A stretch of 64,000 bases of DNA from an uncultured Selenomonas sp. (GTDB lineage Bacteria > Bacillota > Negativicutes > Selenomonadales > Selenomonadaceae), in NCBI GenBank assembly GCA_947167105.1, contig CAMVGU010000002.1, positions 1-64,000 on the forward strand. The letters are read 5' to 3'. Every line of letters starts with the position of its first letter. The stretch's first letter is position 1. The translations under genes were made by a program, and so were the position numbers. Positions 1 to 8,632 of this stretch are shown here, one piece after another. The notes beneath the pieces are model-generated. The model was not told the origin of the DNA. It ran no database searches and saw nothing but the letters and a program-made list of their open reading frames with translations.

Positions 1-71
1 CCAGGAGGGACTCGAACCCCCGACCCTTTGATTCGTAGTCAAATACTCTAATCCAGCTGAGCTACTGAGTC
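1..71 (-). tRNA. tRNA-Arg(ACG), 3' end cut by window edge
   Basis: Read on the minus strand this folds into a tRNA: acceptor GACTCAG, D arm, anticodon stem TTTGA/TCAAA with loop CTACGAA (anticodon ACG) and a T arm with GTTCGAGTC. The last acceptor bases lie outside the window. It lies 29 bp downstream of tRNA-Met and is probably transcribed with it. Confidence 0.93.
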
Positions 72-100
72 ATAAATGTGGCAGCACATATGAAATTATT

Positions 101-177
101 TGGTGGGCCCACTTGGACTCGAACCAAGGACCGGACGGTTATGAGCCGTCTGCTCTAACCAACTGAGCTATAGGCCC
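101..177 (-). tRNA. tRNA-Met(CAT)
   Basis: Complete cloverleaf on the minus strand: acceptor GGGCCTA/TGGGCCC, anticodon loop CTCATAA (CAT), T arm CTTGG/CCAAG, and an encoded CCA. Whether it is the elongator or the isoleucine (lysidine) type cannot be settled by eye. The acceptor begins G-C paired, so it is not initiator-like. Confidence 0.94.
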
Positions 178-208
178 TTGCTGTCGCACTGCGGTGACAA
201 CATGGATT

Positions 209-237
209 ATTATAGGGCATGGCATAGAACCTGTCAA
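209..237 (-). promoter_or_regulatory. Consensus promoter of the tRNA-Met/tRNA-Arg operon
   Basis: On the minus strand TTGACA (232-237) and TATAAT (209-214) are separated by exactly 17 bp, just upstream of tRNA-Met. Both hexamers match the sigma-A consensus perfectly, as expected for a stable-RNA promoter. Confidence 0.88.
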
Positions 238-298
238 GGGCTTTTTTGAAAAAAAATGCAAACCTCGCAAAAAAATATTTGCAAGGGGGCTGCACGCC

Positions 299-2749
299 CT
301 AAAACATGGCGATGGGGTCGATATCTATGGCCACATCCCGGCGCAGATGCAGGCCCTGGGAGCGCAGGAACTGCCTAGTTTCCTGCAGTTCCCCCGTCTT
401 AATCAGCACCACGAAGCGGTAGATGCCGCGCAGACAGGCGATAGCGGCAGGCACGGGGCCGATGGCAAGCTGCTGCCTGCTGCCTGGAAAGGCTTCCCCA
501 AAGGCCCGGACAAAGGCTGCCCCCCTCTCCCGCACTGCTTCAGCCTCCTTCCCCTGGAAAATCAGTTTCACCAGTCGGCTGAAAGGCGGGTAGAACAGCT
601 CCCTCCGCAGGGCTATTTCCTGCCGGTAAAAGCCCTCATAGTCCTGGGCAATGCCATAGGCCACCGCATAATGCCCCGGATTATAGGTCTGGATCACCAC
701 CCGTCCCCGGCTGCCGTGACGGCCTGCCCGGCCCGCTGTCTGGGTGATAAGCATAAAGCAGCGCTCCGCCGCCCGGAAATCCGGCATGTTCAGGCTGGAA
801 TCTGCGCTGATAATGCCCACGGCAGTGACATTCGGTATATCATGGCCCTTGGCTACCATCTGTGTTCCCAGCAGAATGTCGTACTCATGGCGCCGGAACT
901 TGCCCAGGATGTCTGCATGGGCAAACTTCCGCCCTGTGGTGTCCCTGTCCATGCGGATGACCCGTGCCGAAGGCAGCAACGCCCGCAGCTCCTGCTCCAG
1001 CTTTTCCGTGCCAGAGCCGAAATACTTGATATAACGGCTGCCGCATTTGGGGCAGATATCCGGCACGCGCTCCTGCACATCGCAGTGGTGGCAGGCAAGA
1101 TGCCCGTCCCGGTGATAGACCAGGGGCAGGCCGCAGAGCTTGCATTTCAGCACCTCGCCGCAGGCGCGGCACATGACAAAAGTCGAATAGCCTCGGCGGT
1201 TCAGCATGATAACGGCCTGCTCATGGCGGGCCAGGGTCTCCTCCAGGAGCTGGCGCAGTGCCCCGGAGATAATATGCCGGTTGCCGTGCCTGAGTTCTTC
1301 CCGCATATCCACGCACTCAACCTGGGGTAGGGGCAGATTGCCGATGCGCTGGGGCAGGGCCAGCAGGGTCAGTTCCCCCCTCTCGGCGCGGTAATAGCTC
1401 TCAATGGAGGGAGTGGCACTGCCCAGCAGCAGGACTGCCTGATGGATTCCGGCCAGTTCCTCCGCCACAGCCTTAGCCTGGTAGCGGGGGGACTCGTCCT
1501 GCTTATAGCTCATATCCTGCTCCTCGTCCAGCACGATAAGACCGATATCCGCCGCCGGAGTAAAGAGAGCGGAACGGGCGCCGATGATGACCCCCGCCTC
1601 TTTCCTGCGCACCCGCAGGCAGGCGTCATTGCGCTCTGCCAGGGAAAGGCGGCTGTGCAGCACCACAATATCCTCGGGGAAATATGCCTGAAAGGCCCTG
1701 ACCACCTGGCCGGTCAGGGCAATCTCCGGCACCAGCACGATCACCTGGCGGCCCAATGCCCGTACCCGTTGCGCAATTTCAATGTAGACCTGGGTCTTGC
1801 CGCTGCCTGTTACCCCCTTCAGCAAAAAGCCCCGGAAACTGCCGCCTTCCGCAGCGGCCGTGAGGGCTGCCAGCGCCTGCTGCTGTGCCTCCGTCAGCTC
1901 CACTTCCTCCCGGCGCTGCCCTGGCCTGCTGCCATAGCTATCCCTGAGCACCCGGCGCCGACGTAATTCCCCCCAGCCTGCCGCCGCGACCTGCTTGACG
2001 GTGGCAAGGCTCACCCCCTGTTCCTTCAGCTCAGCCACCCGCCATTCCTTTCTTTCTGCCAGCAAATCCAGCAGCCTGGCCTGGGCCTTTCTGCGCTTCC
2101 TGTAATCCGCCAGTGTCTCCCCATCAGGTTCCCCCATGCGGACAAGATACTCTTCATATAATGCGGCCTCACGCTTCACAGCCCTATAGTCCCTGCTGAT
2201 GATTTTATACTCAATAAGCTTTGCCAGCATCTCCTTTAGCTTTTCAGACAGCTCCGGCCGAGCCTTGGCGATTTCCTGCCTGGATTTGGGGCCTTCGGCC
2301 AGCAGATACCGGTACAGTGCCCGGTAATCCGGCATCTGCAGCAGCAAATGCCCGTGCCTGTCTTCCTCCGCCAGATAGCGCACCGTGATTTTCAGCCCTG
2401 ACTTGCCCGGCATGAACAGGCGCATTATTTCCGCCAGGGAGCACAGGTAAAAGGAAGCCAGCCAGCGGGCAGCCTGCAGCATTTCCGGCGTAAACCAGGC
2501 TTCCTCATCCACTGCCGCCAGGACTTCCTTGAGCTTATAGCCCCCCTGCCGCTCCAGCTCCAACACCTCTGCCTCGCTCTTTTCCTCTGCGGCAATGACA
2601 AAGCCCTCCACCTTGCGCCCCCCAAAGGGCACAAAAACGCGCCAACCAGCTCCGACACCCATCTCCCGAAGCCCGGCCGGCACGCTGTAGCTGAAAGCCG
2701 CTGCTATGCTTTTCACCGGAATATTCACGAAAACGCTGGCAATAAGCAT
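299..2749 (-). CDS. priA: Primosomal protein N' (PriA replication restart helicase)
   Basis: PriA is a 3'-5' DNA helicase that reloads the replisome at stalled forks. The 816-residue product has the N-terminal DNA-binding region (starting MLIASVFVNIPV), Walker A GVTGSGKT, the Walker B segment LDEEQ (PriA more often has DEEH), and the C-terminal cysteine-rich zinc module (paired CxxC motifs such as CRAC, CKLC, CHHC, CPKC) between helicase motifs. The reading frame stays open upstream into comM, but the PriA family start at 2749 is chosen because everything before it is the antisense of a repeat. It follows comM on the same strand. The stop codon TAG lies in the sequence TAGGGCGTG, resembling the ends of the MITE elements described below. 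Confidence 0.95.
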   Translation of the reverse strand: MLIASVFVNIPVKSIAAAFSYSVPAGLREMGVGAGWRVFVPFGGRKVEGFVIAAEEKSEAEVLELERQGGYKLKEVLAAVDEEAWFTPEMLQAARWLASFYLCSLAEIMRLFMPGKSGLKITVRYLAEEDRHGHLLLQMPDYRALYRYLLAEGPKSRQEIAKARPELSEKLKEMLAKLIEYKIISRDYRAVKREAALYEEYLVRMGEPDGETLADYRKRRKAQARLLDLLAERKEWRVAELKEQGVSLATVKQVAAAGWGELRRRRVLRDSYGSRPGQRREEVELTEAQQQALAALTAAAEGGSFRGFLLKGVTGSGKTQVYIEIAQRVRALGRQVIVLVPEIALTGQVVRAFQAYFPEDIVVLHSRLSLAERNDACLRVRRKEAGVIIGARSALFTPAADIGLIVLDEEQDMSYKQDESPRYQAKAVAEELAGIHQAVLLLGSATPSIESYYRAERGELTLLALPQRIGNLPLPQVECVDMREELRHGNRHIISGALRQLLEETLARHEQAVIMLNRRGYSTFVMCRACGEVLKCKLCGLPLVYHRDGHLACHHCDVQERVPDICPKCGSRYIKYFGSGTEKLEQELRALLPSARVIRMDRDTTGRKFAHADILGKFRRHEYDILLGTQMVAKGHDIPNVTAVGIISADSSLNMPDFRAAERCFMLITQTAGRAGRHGSRGRVVIQTYNPGHYAVAYGIAQDYEGFYRQEIALRRELFYPPFSRLVKLIFQGKEAEAVRERGAAFVRAFGEAFPGSRQQLAIGPVPAAIACLRGIYRFVVLIKTGELQETRQFLRSQGLHLRRDVAIDIDPIAMF

Positions 2750-2798
2750 TTGAATAACCGTCCTATCCAGAAATATACCGACAAACCATAGAACATGC

Positions 2799-2847
2799 CA
2801 TCCCCCCACCACCCTCAAGAGGGTCCCCCGCCCCCAAGGGGGCGGAC
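2799..2847. repeat. GC-rich palindromic intergenic repeat, copy 1
   Basis: Contains CACCACCCTCAAGAGGGT and CCGCCCCCAAGGGGGCGG, two short hairpins. It belongs to the same family as the elements near 10.3, 13.1, 15.3, 17.6 and 18.9 kb. It separates comM from priA. Confidence 0.7.
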
Positions 2848-2864
2848 ATGTAAAGCGGTATAAA

Positions 2865-4391
2865 TTACTCCAGCCCCAGGCCGGTATCATCCCTGAGCTT
2901 GATGGCTTCCGCGATGTGCTGGGCGCTGATTTTTTCTGCTCCCGCCAGGTCAGCCACCGTGCGCGCCACCTTGATAATGCGGTCATAGGAGCGGGCAGAC
3001 ATATCCAGGCGCCTGAAGGCCTGCTCCAAAAGGGACTGGGCCTGGGGTTCCAGCACGCAGAGCTTCTGCAGCAGGGCGTGGTTCATCTGGGCATTGCAAA
3101 ACAAATGATGCTCCTGCAGGCGGGCAAGCTGGATAGCCCGTGCCGCCTCCACCCTGGCACGGATAACGCTGGATGATTCCGCCTTGCGCCTGGAGGACAG
3201 TTCCTCATATTTCACCCTGGGCACCTGGATATGGATGTCGATTCTATCCAGAAGGGGGCCGGAAATCTTGCGGGTATAGCGCTTGATCTCGCCGGGGGTG
3301 CAGTTGCACTCCTTGTCAGGGTCTCCATGATAGCCGCAGGGACAGGGATTCATGGCCGCAATCAGGATAAAGCTGGAAGGAAAGGTCAGGGTGGCATGCA
3401 CGCGGGAAACCGTAATCTGCCGATCCTCCACCGGCTCCCGCAGCACCTCCAGGGATTTCTTCGTGAACTCCGGCAGCTCATCCAGAAAGAGCACCCCATG
3501 ATGAGCCAGAGTCACTTCCCCCGGACGGGGCACGCTGCCGCCGCCAATCATCGCCACCATGGAGCTGGTATGGTGGGGGCTGCGGAAGGGACGCTGCCTG
3601 ATAAGCCCGCCGCCCCGCAGGAGCCCGGCTACGCTGTAGATTTTCGTGACTTCCAGGGCCTCTTCCCTGGAAAGTTCCGGCAGGATCGAGCTCATGCGGC
3701 GGGCCAGCATGGTTTTCCCGGAGCCTGGGACACCAACCATCAGCACATTGTGCCCCCCTGCCGCCGCAATCTCCAGGGCACGCTTGGCCTGGTACTGGCC
3801 CTGCACATCTGCGAAATCCTCAAAGGCTTCTGTCTCCCCGCTGCCCGTCTCAGCCTGGGGCGCCGCAGGCTCCAGGGCCTCCTGCCCCGTCAGGAACCGC
3901 ACCAGCTCCCCCAGATTCTGCAGGGCATAGACCTGCAGCCCCTCCACCAGCAGGGCCTCCTCTGCATTTTCCCTGGCCACGAAGATTTTCTCAAAGCCCT
4001 TGTCCCGGGCCTGCACCGCCATGGGCAGCACGCCCCGCACGCCCCGGCACTCCCCTTCCAGGGAAAGCTCTGCCGCAAAAAGGCTCCTTTCCACGCTTTC
4101 CTGGGGCAGCACCCCATAGGCCGCCAGGAGCCCCACCGCAATGGGGAGATCCAGTCCCGAGCTGTCCTTCTTCATATCAGCGGGGGCCAGATTGATGGTG
4201 ACTTTCTCCTGCCGGAGCCGGATGCCGGAATTGCGGATGGCCGTGCGCACACGTTCCTTGGATTCCTTCACCGCCGTATCCGCCAGCCCCACTATGTCAA
4301 AACCGGGCAGGCCGCTGGCCGAATCGACCTCCACATCGATAATCGCCCCGTCCACGCCCAGTGTCGTCGCTCCGTATGTCCTGGCAAACAT
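2865..4391 (-). CDS. comM: YifB/ComM-family Mg chelatase-like AAA+ ATPase
   Basis: ComM is a hexameric AAA+ branch-migration helicase that helps integrate transforming DNA. The 508-residue protein begins MFARTYGATTLGVDGAI, the typical family start, with an N-terminal Lon-protease-like fold, Walker A GVPGSGKT, Walker B LFLDELPEF, and a C-terminal Mg-chelatase region containing a cysteine cluster (NPCPCGYHGD...CNC). The start at 4391 follows a GGGGGA ribosome site; the longer open frame upstream overlaps yraN. It lies 16 bp downstream of yraN and is probably co-transcribed with it, as in many bacteria. Confidence 0.94.
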   Translation of the reverse strand: MFARTYGATTLGVDGAIIDVEVDSASGLPGFDIVGLADTAVKESKERVRTAIRNSGIRLRQEKVTINLAPADMKKDSSGLDLPIAVGLLAAYGVLPQESVERSLFAAELSLEGECRGVRGVLPMAVQARDKGFEKIFVARENAEEALLVEGLQVYALQNLGELVRFLTGQEALEPAAPQAETGSGETEAFEDFADVQGQYQAKRALEIAAAGGHNVLMVGVPGSGKTMLARRMSSILPELSREEALEVTKIYSVAGLLRGGGLIRQRPFRSPHHTSSMVAMIGGGSVPRPGEVTLAHHGVLFLDELPEFTKKSLEVLREPVEDRQITVSRVHATLTFPSSFILIAAMNPCPCGYHGDPDKECNCTPGEIKRYTRKISGPLLDRIDIHIQVPRVKYEELSSRRKAESSSVIRARVEAARAIQLARLQEHHLFCNAQMNHALLQKLCVLEPQAQSLLEQAFRRLDMSARSYDRIIKVARTVADLAGAEKISAQHIAEAIKLRDDTGLGLE

Positions 4392-4407
4392 GATCTTCCC
4401 CCTTCGC

Positions 4408-4764
4408 TCAGGCTTCAAAGGCGCCCTGCAACTGGCGGATCTGCAGCCTGCCGCCAACCGCGTACACCTCAATGACATCAAAACGACAGAGACATTCTTC
4501 CAAATGCCTCTGCCTGATAAACCAGCGCGCTGTCTGGATAATCTTCTGTTGCTTGCGGTAGTTCACTGCCGTGGCCGGAGTCCCGCAGCGCAGGGATCTG
4601 CGGGTCTTCACCTCCACGAAGACAACCAGTCCCGGCTGCCCCGCCACAATATCAATCTCTCCTGCGGGCGCGCGGAAATTGCGCGCATAGATCCTGTAGC
4701 CCTGCCTTGCCAGATACTCTGCTGCTGCCGCTTCTCCCTGCCTGCCCAGTTCCTTTGTATCCAT
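4408..4764 (-). CDS. yraN: YraN family protein (UPF0102, endonuclease-like fold)
   Basis: A 118-residue protein with the UPF0102 hallmarks: GRQGEAAAAEYLARQGY near the start, then AGEIDIVA and VFVEVKTRRS, which form the PD-(D/E)xK-like core (E...D...ExK). The biochemical role is not settled in the family; a link to DNA processing is inferred from the fold and from constant proximity to comM and rnhB. It has a good ribosome site (AAAGGAG) and is followed by comM. Confidence 0.92.
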   Translation of the reverse strand: MDTKELGRQGEAAAAEYLARQGYRIYARNFRAPAGEIDIVAGQPGLVVFVEVKTRRSLRCGTPATAVNYRKQQKIIQTARWFIRQRHLEECLCRFDVIEVYAVGGRLQIRQLQGAFEA

Positions 4765-4782
4765 CAGCCGCTCCTTTTACTG

Positions 4783-5127
4783 TCAGCCCCGATTGGCCGC
4801 TTCCCGTGCCAGGCGCCTTTCCCTGGCCCGCTCATCAATGCGGTAGACATAGGCCATGACCTCCGCAATGGCCCGGTACAGCTCCGGCGGGATTTCCCGG
4901 TCAATGTCAATAGCCATCAGCATATTCACCAAGGTCTTGTTCTGATAGACAGGTATGGTATTCTGCTGGGCCGCCGCCATGATATTCTCGGCCACATAGC
5001 CCCGCCCCTTGGCAATGACACGGGGAGCCTTATCCCGCTCCATATCGTAGCGCAAGGCTACGGCCTTGGCTTCCGCATTGGGGTCGGTTTCCGGTTCCTC
5101 CACCGGCCTGCGCCGCTTCACGGCCAT
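4783..5127 (-). CDS. Orphan FlhB C-terminal-domain protein (EscU/YscU/HrcU family, YlqH-like)
   Basis: The 114-residue protein matches only the cytoplasmic domain of the flagellar/type III export switch protein FlhB (AVALRYD..RDKAPRVIAKGRG, then IPVYQN..LV and ELYRAIAEVMAYVYRID). It has no membrane segments and no NPTH autocleavage motif. Stand-alone FlhB-C proteins are known in Firmicutes next to rnhB, and that synteny is visible here once the plus-strand insertion at 5.4-10.2 kb is removed. Function unknown; no flagellar genes are in the window. Start at 5127 follows GAGGAG. Confidence 0.88.
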   Translation of the reverse strand: MAVKRRRPVEEPETDPNAEAKAVALRYDMERDKAPRVIAKGRGYVAENIMAAAQQNTIPVYQNKTLVNMLMAIDIDREIPPELYRAIAEVMAYVYRIDERARERRLAREAANRG

Positions 5128-5172
5128 GTCTCCTCACCTGCCCTGTGTACTCTGGTATTCCCCTTTTACTAC

Positions 5173-5261
5173 GAAATCTTAGTGAGCGCAAGCCGCAGGC
5201 GCAGCGGGAACTTAGATTTCGTGTAAGGGCGTGTGGACACCGAAGGTGTCCAGTAAGCTTA
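5173..5261. repeat. 89-bp dispersed repeat, copy A1
   Basis: About 86% identical by hand count (77/89) to copy A2 at 38823-38911. It has two dyads: GAAATCT...AGATTTC and GGACACC-GAA-GGTGTCC. Here it lies in the leader of the FlhB-C gene, read in the same orientation relative to that gene as A2 is relative to the secretin gene. Confidence 0.82.
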
Positions 5262-5296
5262 TTATAACGCAATTGTTCAAGTTTTGCCATAGGCAA
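5261..5296 (-). promoter_or_regulatory. Portable-promoter repeat, copy 1 (drives the FlhB-C gene)
   Basis: Reads on the minus strand as a GCC-N3-GGC dyad, then TGGCAA, 17 bp, TATAAT (ATTATA at 5261-5266, TTGCCA at 5284-5289 on the plus strand). The spacer resembles those of three other copies (41.1, 45.1 and 52.6 kb). Confidence 0.72.
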
Positions 5297-5311
5297 ATCA
5301 GAACCATAAAC

Positions 5312-5339
5312 TTGACAAAACCTGTCTAAATGGTATAAT
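5312..5339 (+). promoter_or_regulatory. Promoter of the FIST histidine kinase gene
   Basis: TTGACA at 5312-5317 and TATAAT at 5334-5339 with a 16-bp spacer, oriented toward the kinase. Transcription would start near 5346, leaving a leader of about 118 nt. This promoter is back-to-back with the minus-strand promoter repeat at 5261-5296. Confidence 0.82.
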
Positions 5340-5418
5340 TCAAATTGGCTGTTTGTATAGAAAATTCAATCGGCAGTCATATCTGCCGATTTCCATGTGA
5401 CAGAAAGCAAACATTTGA

Positions 5419-5443
5419 GGGCTGTTGTTAAACAGCCCTTTTT
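5419..5443 (+). terminator. Terminator-like hairpin inside the kinase leader (possible attenuator)
   Basis: GGGCTGTT-GTTA-AACAGCCC followed by TTTTT lies between the promoter and the ribosome site (AAGGAGG at 5448-5454). An earlier hairpin, CGGCAGTCATATCTGCCG, starts at about 5371. Since no gene ends here, a conditional attenuator is a reasonable reading. Confidence 0.65.
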
Positions 5444-5463
5444 GCGCAAGGAGGTTTAATGCT

Positions 5464-8400
5464 ATGTTGCAGGAATGCCATAAGCTGGAATGGGAGACAG
5501 ACCTGCCGGGATTCGTTGCGGATGTAAGGGAATTGATGCTCCGCAAGAAGAAGGAGTCCGAGGCCAGAGGCGACAAGGCTGTGTATATCCACCTGCTCTT
5601 TCGTTCCCTTTGCCGGGAAACGGCCAGGGAAACCAGGGCGGCCATTGCCGAGGCATTCCCCCAGGCTGTGGTGACGGGCATGTCGGAGACCCTGTTCGGC
5701 ATAGGCAGCCAGGACCCCCTCTTGAAGATAAATATCACCTTCTTCGGCTCCAGCCAGGTGCAGCTTTGGGAATACCTGGGAGGGCCGGAGGGCTATGCCG
5801 GGGCCGGTGCCGAGCTGGGTGAGAAGCTTCGGGCCCTGGAGGATGTGAAAGCCGTGGCCATCTACTGCTCCGGCATCTCCACGGATTTTCACAAATTCGT
5901 CTCCTGCCTCTCCGAGGGCAATGAGGAAATCCCCTTCTTCGGTGCCACCGCCGGCATGTTCGAGTACAGCGCCGACGGGGAAGAATTCAGGAATTTTTTC
6001 TCTTGCAGCTTCAAAAATGATGCGGAGCAGCAGTATGTGGTGGGCCGGGATATGTACCGGCAGGGAGTGGTGCTGGCGGTCTTTGCCGGGGAGGATCTGC
6101 AGGTGCGGACGGATAATCTTTTCGGCTGGAAGCCCCTGGGCAAGGAAATGACCATCACGGAAACCTTAGGCACCAACTGCATTTCCTCCATTGACGGCAT
6201 TCGTCCCACGGAAATCTATCGCCGCTATCTGAATGTGGAGCCGGATGAGAATTTCGTCTACAATATCTCGGAGTTCCCCCTGGGGATAGAGCGCAACGGC
6301 TGCCTGATGGCAAGGGTCCCGCCCCGCTTCGATGAGGAAGGGCGGCTCTATTTCAGCAGCGATGTGTACAAGGGGGAGAAGGTGCGGCTGACCTATGGGG
6401 TACACGAGGATCTGCTGCAGGGGACGGACAGGGCCAGCTTTGCCATGTGGGAGTTCGCTCCCCAGGCAGTATACCTGACCATCTGCGGCAACCGTACCGT
6501 TTTCCTGAAGGACAAGGCCCATGTAGAGGTGGATTGCTATCGCAGTTTTGCCAAAAACCTTATCTGCAACTACGGCACCTCGGAAATCTACCGCTACCAG
6601 GGCCAGGGGGGCATATTGAACAGCGCCCTGGTGGCGGTGGGCCTTCGGGAGGGGGAGCCGCAGCTTTCCGCCTGCGCATGCCCCCACAGCAAGGTCAAGC
6701 CCCACCGCATCATTCCCCTGTCCGAGCGCATGGCCACCTTCCTGGACGCAGTGACCAGGGAACTTAGGGAAAGCAACGAGGAAATGAAGGACATGGCAGA
6801 GGCGGCCAAGGCCGCCAGCCGGGCCAAGAGCCAGTTCCTCTCCAATATGAGCCACGAGATCCGCACCCCCATCAACGCGGTGCTGGGCATGGACGAGATG
6901 ATCCTCCGGGAAACGCAGGAGGAAAATATCCGCCAGTATGCTGAGAGCATCCGCACGGCGGGCACGGCCCTTCTGGGCCTCATCAATGATATCCTGGATT
7001 TCTCCAAGATAGAAGCGGGAAAGATGGAGATCATTCCCGTAGAATACGCTTCCAGCTCCATCCTCAATGACCTGGCGAATATGATCCGCCAGCGGGCGGA
7101 GAAAAAGGGCCTGGACTTCAGGGTGGAGGTGCCGGAAGACCTGCCCAGCATTATGAAGGGTGATGAGGTACGCCTGCGGCAGGTGGTGACCAATATCCTC
7201 ACCAATGCCGTGAAATACACGGAGGAGGGCAGCGTTACCCTGAAGCTGAGCTGGGAGAAGATCGGGGAGCGGGAAGTGGAGCTCTACATCGGCGTCCGGG
7301 ATACGGGCATGGGCATCAAGGAGGAAGATATAGGCAAGCTCTTCCAGGCTTTCCAGCGGGTGGACGAGGAGAAGAACCGCTCCATCGAGGGCACGGGCTT
7401 AGGGCTGAATATCACCCAGCGGCTTTTAGAGCTGATGGGCAGCCGCCTGGAGGTGGTAAGCCGCTACGGCAGCGGCTCCGTCTTCTTCTTCAAGGTGCGC
7501 CAGGAAGTGATGAACTGGGCACCCATGGGGGACTACGAGACTGCCTTCCGCCAGCATGTGAGCCAGCAGGGGCAGTACCGGGAAAGCTTTGTGGCGCCGG
7601 AGGCCAAAATCCTGGTGGTGGATGATACAGCCATGAACCTGACGGTGGTGCAGGGCCTTTTAAAGCAGACCAAGGTGCAGATAGACACGGCCCTCAGCGG
7701 CTTTGAGTGCCTGGACAGGGTGAAGAAAAACGCCTATGACCTGGTGCTCCTGGATCACAGGATGCCGGGGCTGGACGGGGTGGAGACCCTGAAGCGCATG
7801 CGGGCGCTGGAGGAAGGCCGGGACTACCCCAACCGGGGCATTCCCGTCATTGTCCTCACCGCCAACGCCGTCAGCGGCGCCAGGGAGGAATACATGGCGG
7901 CAGGCTTTGACGACTACCTCACCAAACCCATCAACAGCCGCCATCTGGAGCACACCCTGCAGCAGTACCTGCCCAAGGAGAAGGTGCAGGCCATCGAGAC
8001 GGAGCCGGAGCAGGAGGAAAAGTGGGAACTGCCGGAGTGGCTGCTTAAAGTCCCGGGACTTGACACCGGGGCAGGGGTGGAGCATTGCGGCTCTGTCTCC
8101 GCCTACCTTGATGCCCTAACGGTCTTTGCCCGCTCCATCGAAAGCGGCGCCCAGGAAATACAGCGGTTCTACGACACTGGCCACTGGAAAGACTACACCA
8201 CCAAGGTCCACGCCCTGAAAAGCACCGCCAGGGTCATAGGCGCCCTGGAACTCTCCGAAAAGGCCAGGCGGCTTGAAGATGCAGGCAACAACTGCTACTG
8301 CGATGAAATCATGGAGTGCACCGCCCCCATGCTGGAGCTGTACAGAAGCTTCCTGCAGGGCCTCTCTCCCCTGCTGCCCAAGGAAAAGGAGGCGGAGGAT

Positions 8401-8610
8401 AAGCCCCCCATCAGCCCGGAAGAACTGGCAGAAGCCTGGGAGACCATAGGTGAGTTTACGAAAAGCTTTGACTACGACAGCCTGAGCTATATGCTGGGGG
8501 AGCTGGACAGCTACCGCCTGCCGGATGCCGACAGGGAAAAACTGGACAAGGTACAGGCAGCCGCCGCTGCTCCTGACTGGGAGAAGGTGCGGGAGGTACT
8601 GGGGATGTGA
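5464..8610 (+). CDS. FIST-domain hybrid sensor histidine kinase (FIST-HisKA-HATPase-REC-Hpt)
   Basis: A 1048-residue soluble hybrid kinase. Residues ~40-410 are FIST_N and FIST_C, a sensory domain proposed to bind small ligands such as amino acids. A short coiled-coil leads to HisKA with phospho-His464 ([11 protein letters not shown]). HATPase_c spans ~565-680 (N box [17 protein letters not shown]). A receiver follows with phospho-Asp764 (LLDHRMPG). The C-terminal Hpt domain has His916 (KVHALKST). No membrane segment, so sensing should be cytoplasmic. No separate response regulator is adjacent; the output partner is unknown. Start 5464 is set by the ribosome site AAGGAGG. It sits on the opposite strand from its neighbours and splits the rbgA-rnhB...FlhB-C gene group. 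Confidence 0.93.
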   Translation: MLQECHKLEWETDLPGFVADVRELMLRKKKESEARGDKAVYIHLLFRSLCRETARETRAAIAEAFPQAVVTGMSETLFGIGSQDPLLKINITFFGSSQVQLWEYLGGPEGYAGAGAELGEKLRALEDVKAVAIYCSGISTDFHKFVSCLSEGNEEIPFFGATAGMFEYSADGEEFRNFFSCSFKNDAEQQYVVGRDMYRQGVVLAVFAGEDLQVRTDNLFGWKPLGKEMTITETLGTNCISSIDGIRPTEIYRRYLNVEPDENFVYNISEFPLGIERNGCLMARVPPRFDEEGRLYFSSDVYKGEKVRLTYGVHEDLLQGTDRASFAMWEFAPQAVYLTICGNRTVFLKDKAHVEVDCYRSFAKNLICNYGTSEIYRYQGQGGILNSALVAVGLREGEPQLSACACPHSKVKPHRIIPLSERMATFLDAVTRELRESNEEMKDMAEAAKAASRAKSQFLSNMSHEIRTPINAVLGMDEMILRETQEENIRQYAESIRTAGTALLGLINDILDFSKIEAGKMEIIPVEYASSSILNDLANMIRQRAEKKGLDFRVEVPEDLPSIMKGDEVRLRQVVTNILTNAVKYTEEGSVTLKLSWEKIGEREVELYIGVRDTGMGIKEEDIGKLFQAFQRVDEEKNRSIEGTGLGLNITQRLLELMGSRLEVVSRYGSGSVFFFKVRQEVMNWAPMGDYETAFRQHVSQQGQYRESFVAPEAKILVVDDTAMNLTVVQGLLKQTKVQIDTALSGFECLDRVKKNAYDLVLLDHRMPGLDGVETLKRMRALEEGRDYPNRGIPVIVLTANAVSGAREEYMAAGFDDYLTKPINSRHLEHTLQQYLPKEKVQAIETEPEQEEKWELPEWLLKVPGLDTGAGVEHCGSVSAYLDALTVFARSIESGAQEIQRFYDTGHWKDYTTKVHALKSTARVIGALELSEKARRLEDAGNNCYCDEIMECTAPMLELYRSFLQGLSPLLPKEKEAEDKPPISPEELAEAWETIGEFTKSFDYDSLSYMLGELDSYRLPDADREKLDKVQAAAAAPDWEKVREVLGM

Positions 8611-8632
8611 GATGTCAACGGAGGTGTGCTTT

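Noticed and set aside
291..310. A MITE end at the priA stop (TAGGGCGTG)
   Set aside because: Only about 9 bases match and no second end is visible; likely coincidence or a very old remnant.
3231..4475. Plus-strand ORF opposite comM
   Set aside because: Shadow of a GC-rich conserved gene on the other strand; composition is His/Gln/Pro-rich and has no ribosome site. The same holds for many plus-strand frames opposite clpC, pgi, pgcA, groEL and the helicase.
5346..5450. c-di-GMP or preQ1 riboswitch in the FIST kinase leader
   Set aside because: No match to the conserved cores by eye; only a generic attenuator is proposed.
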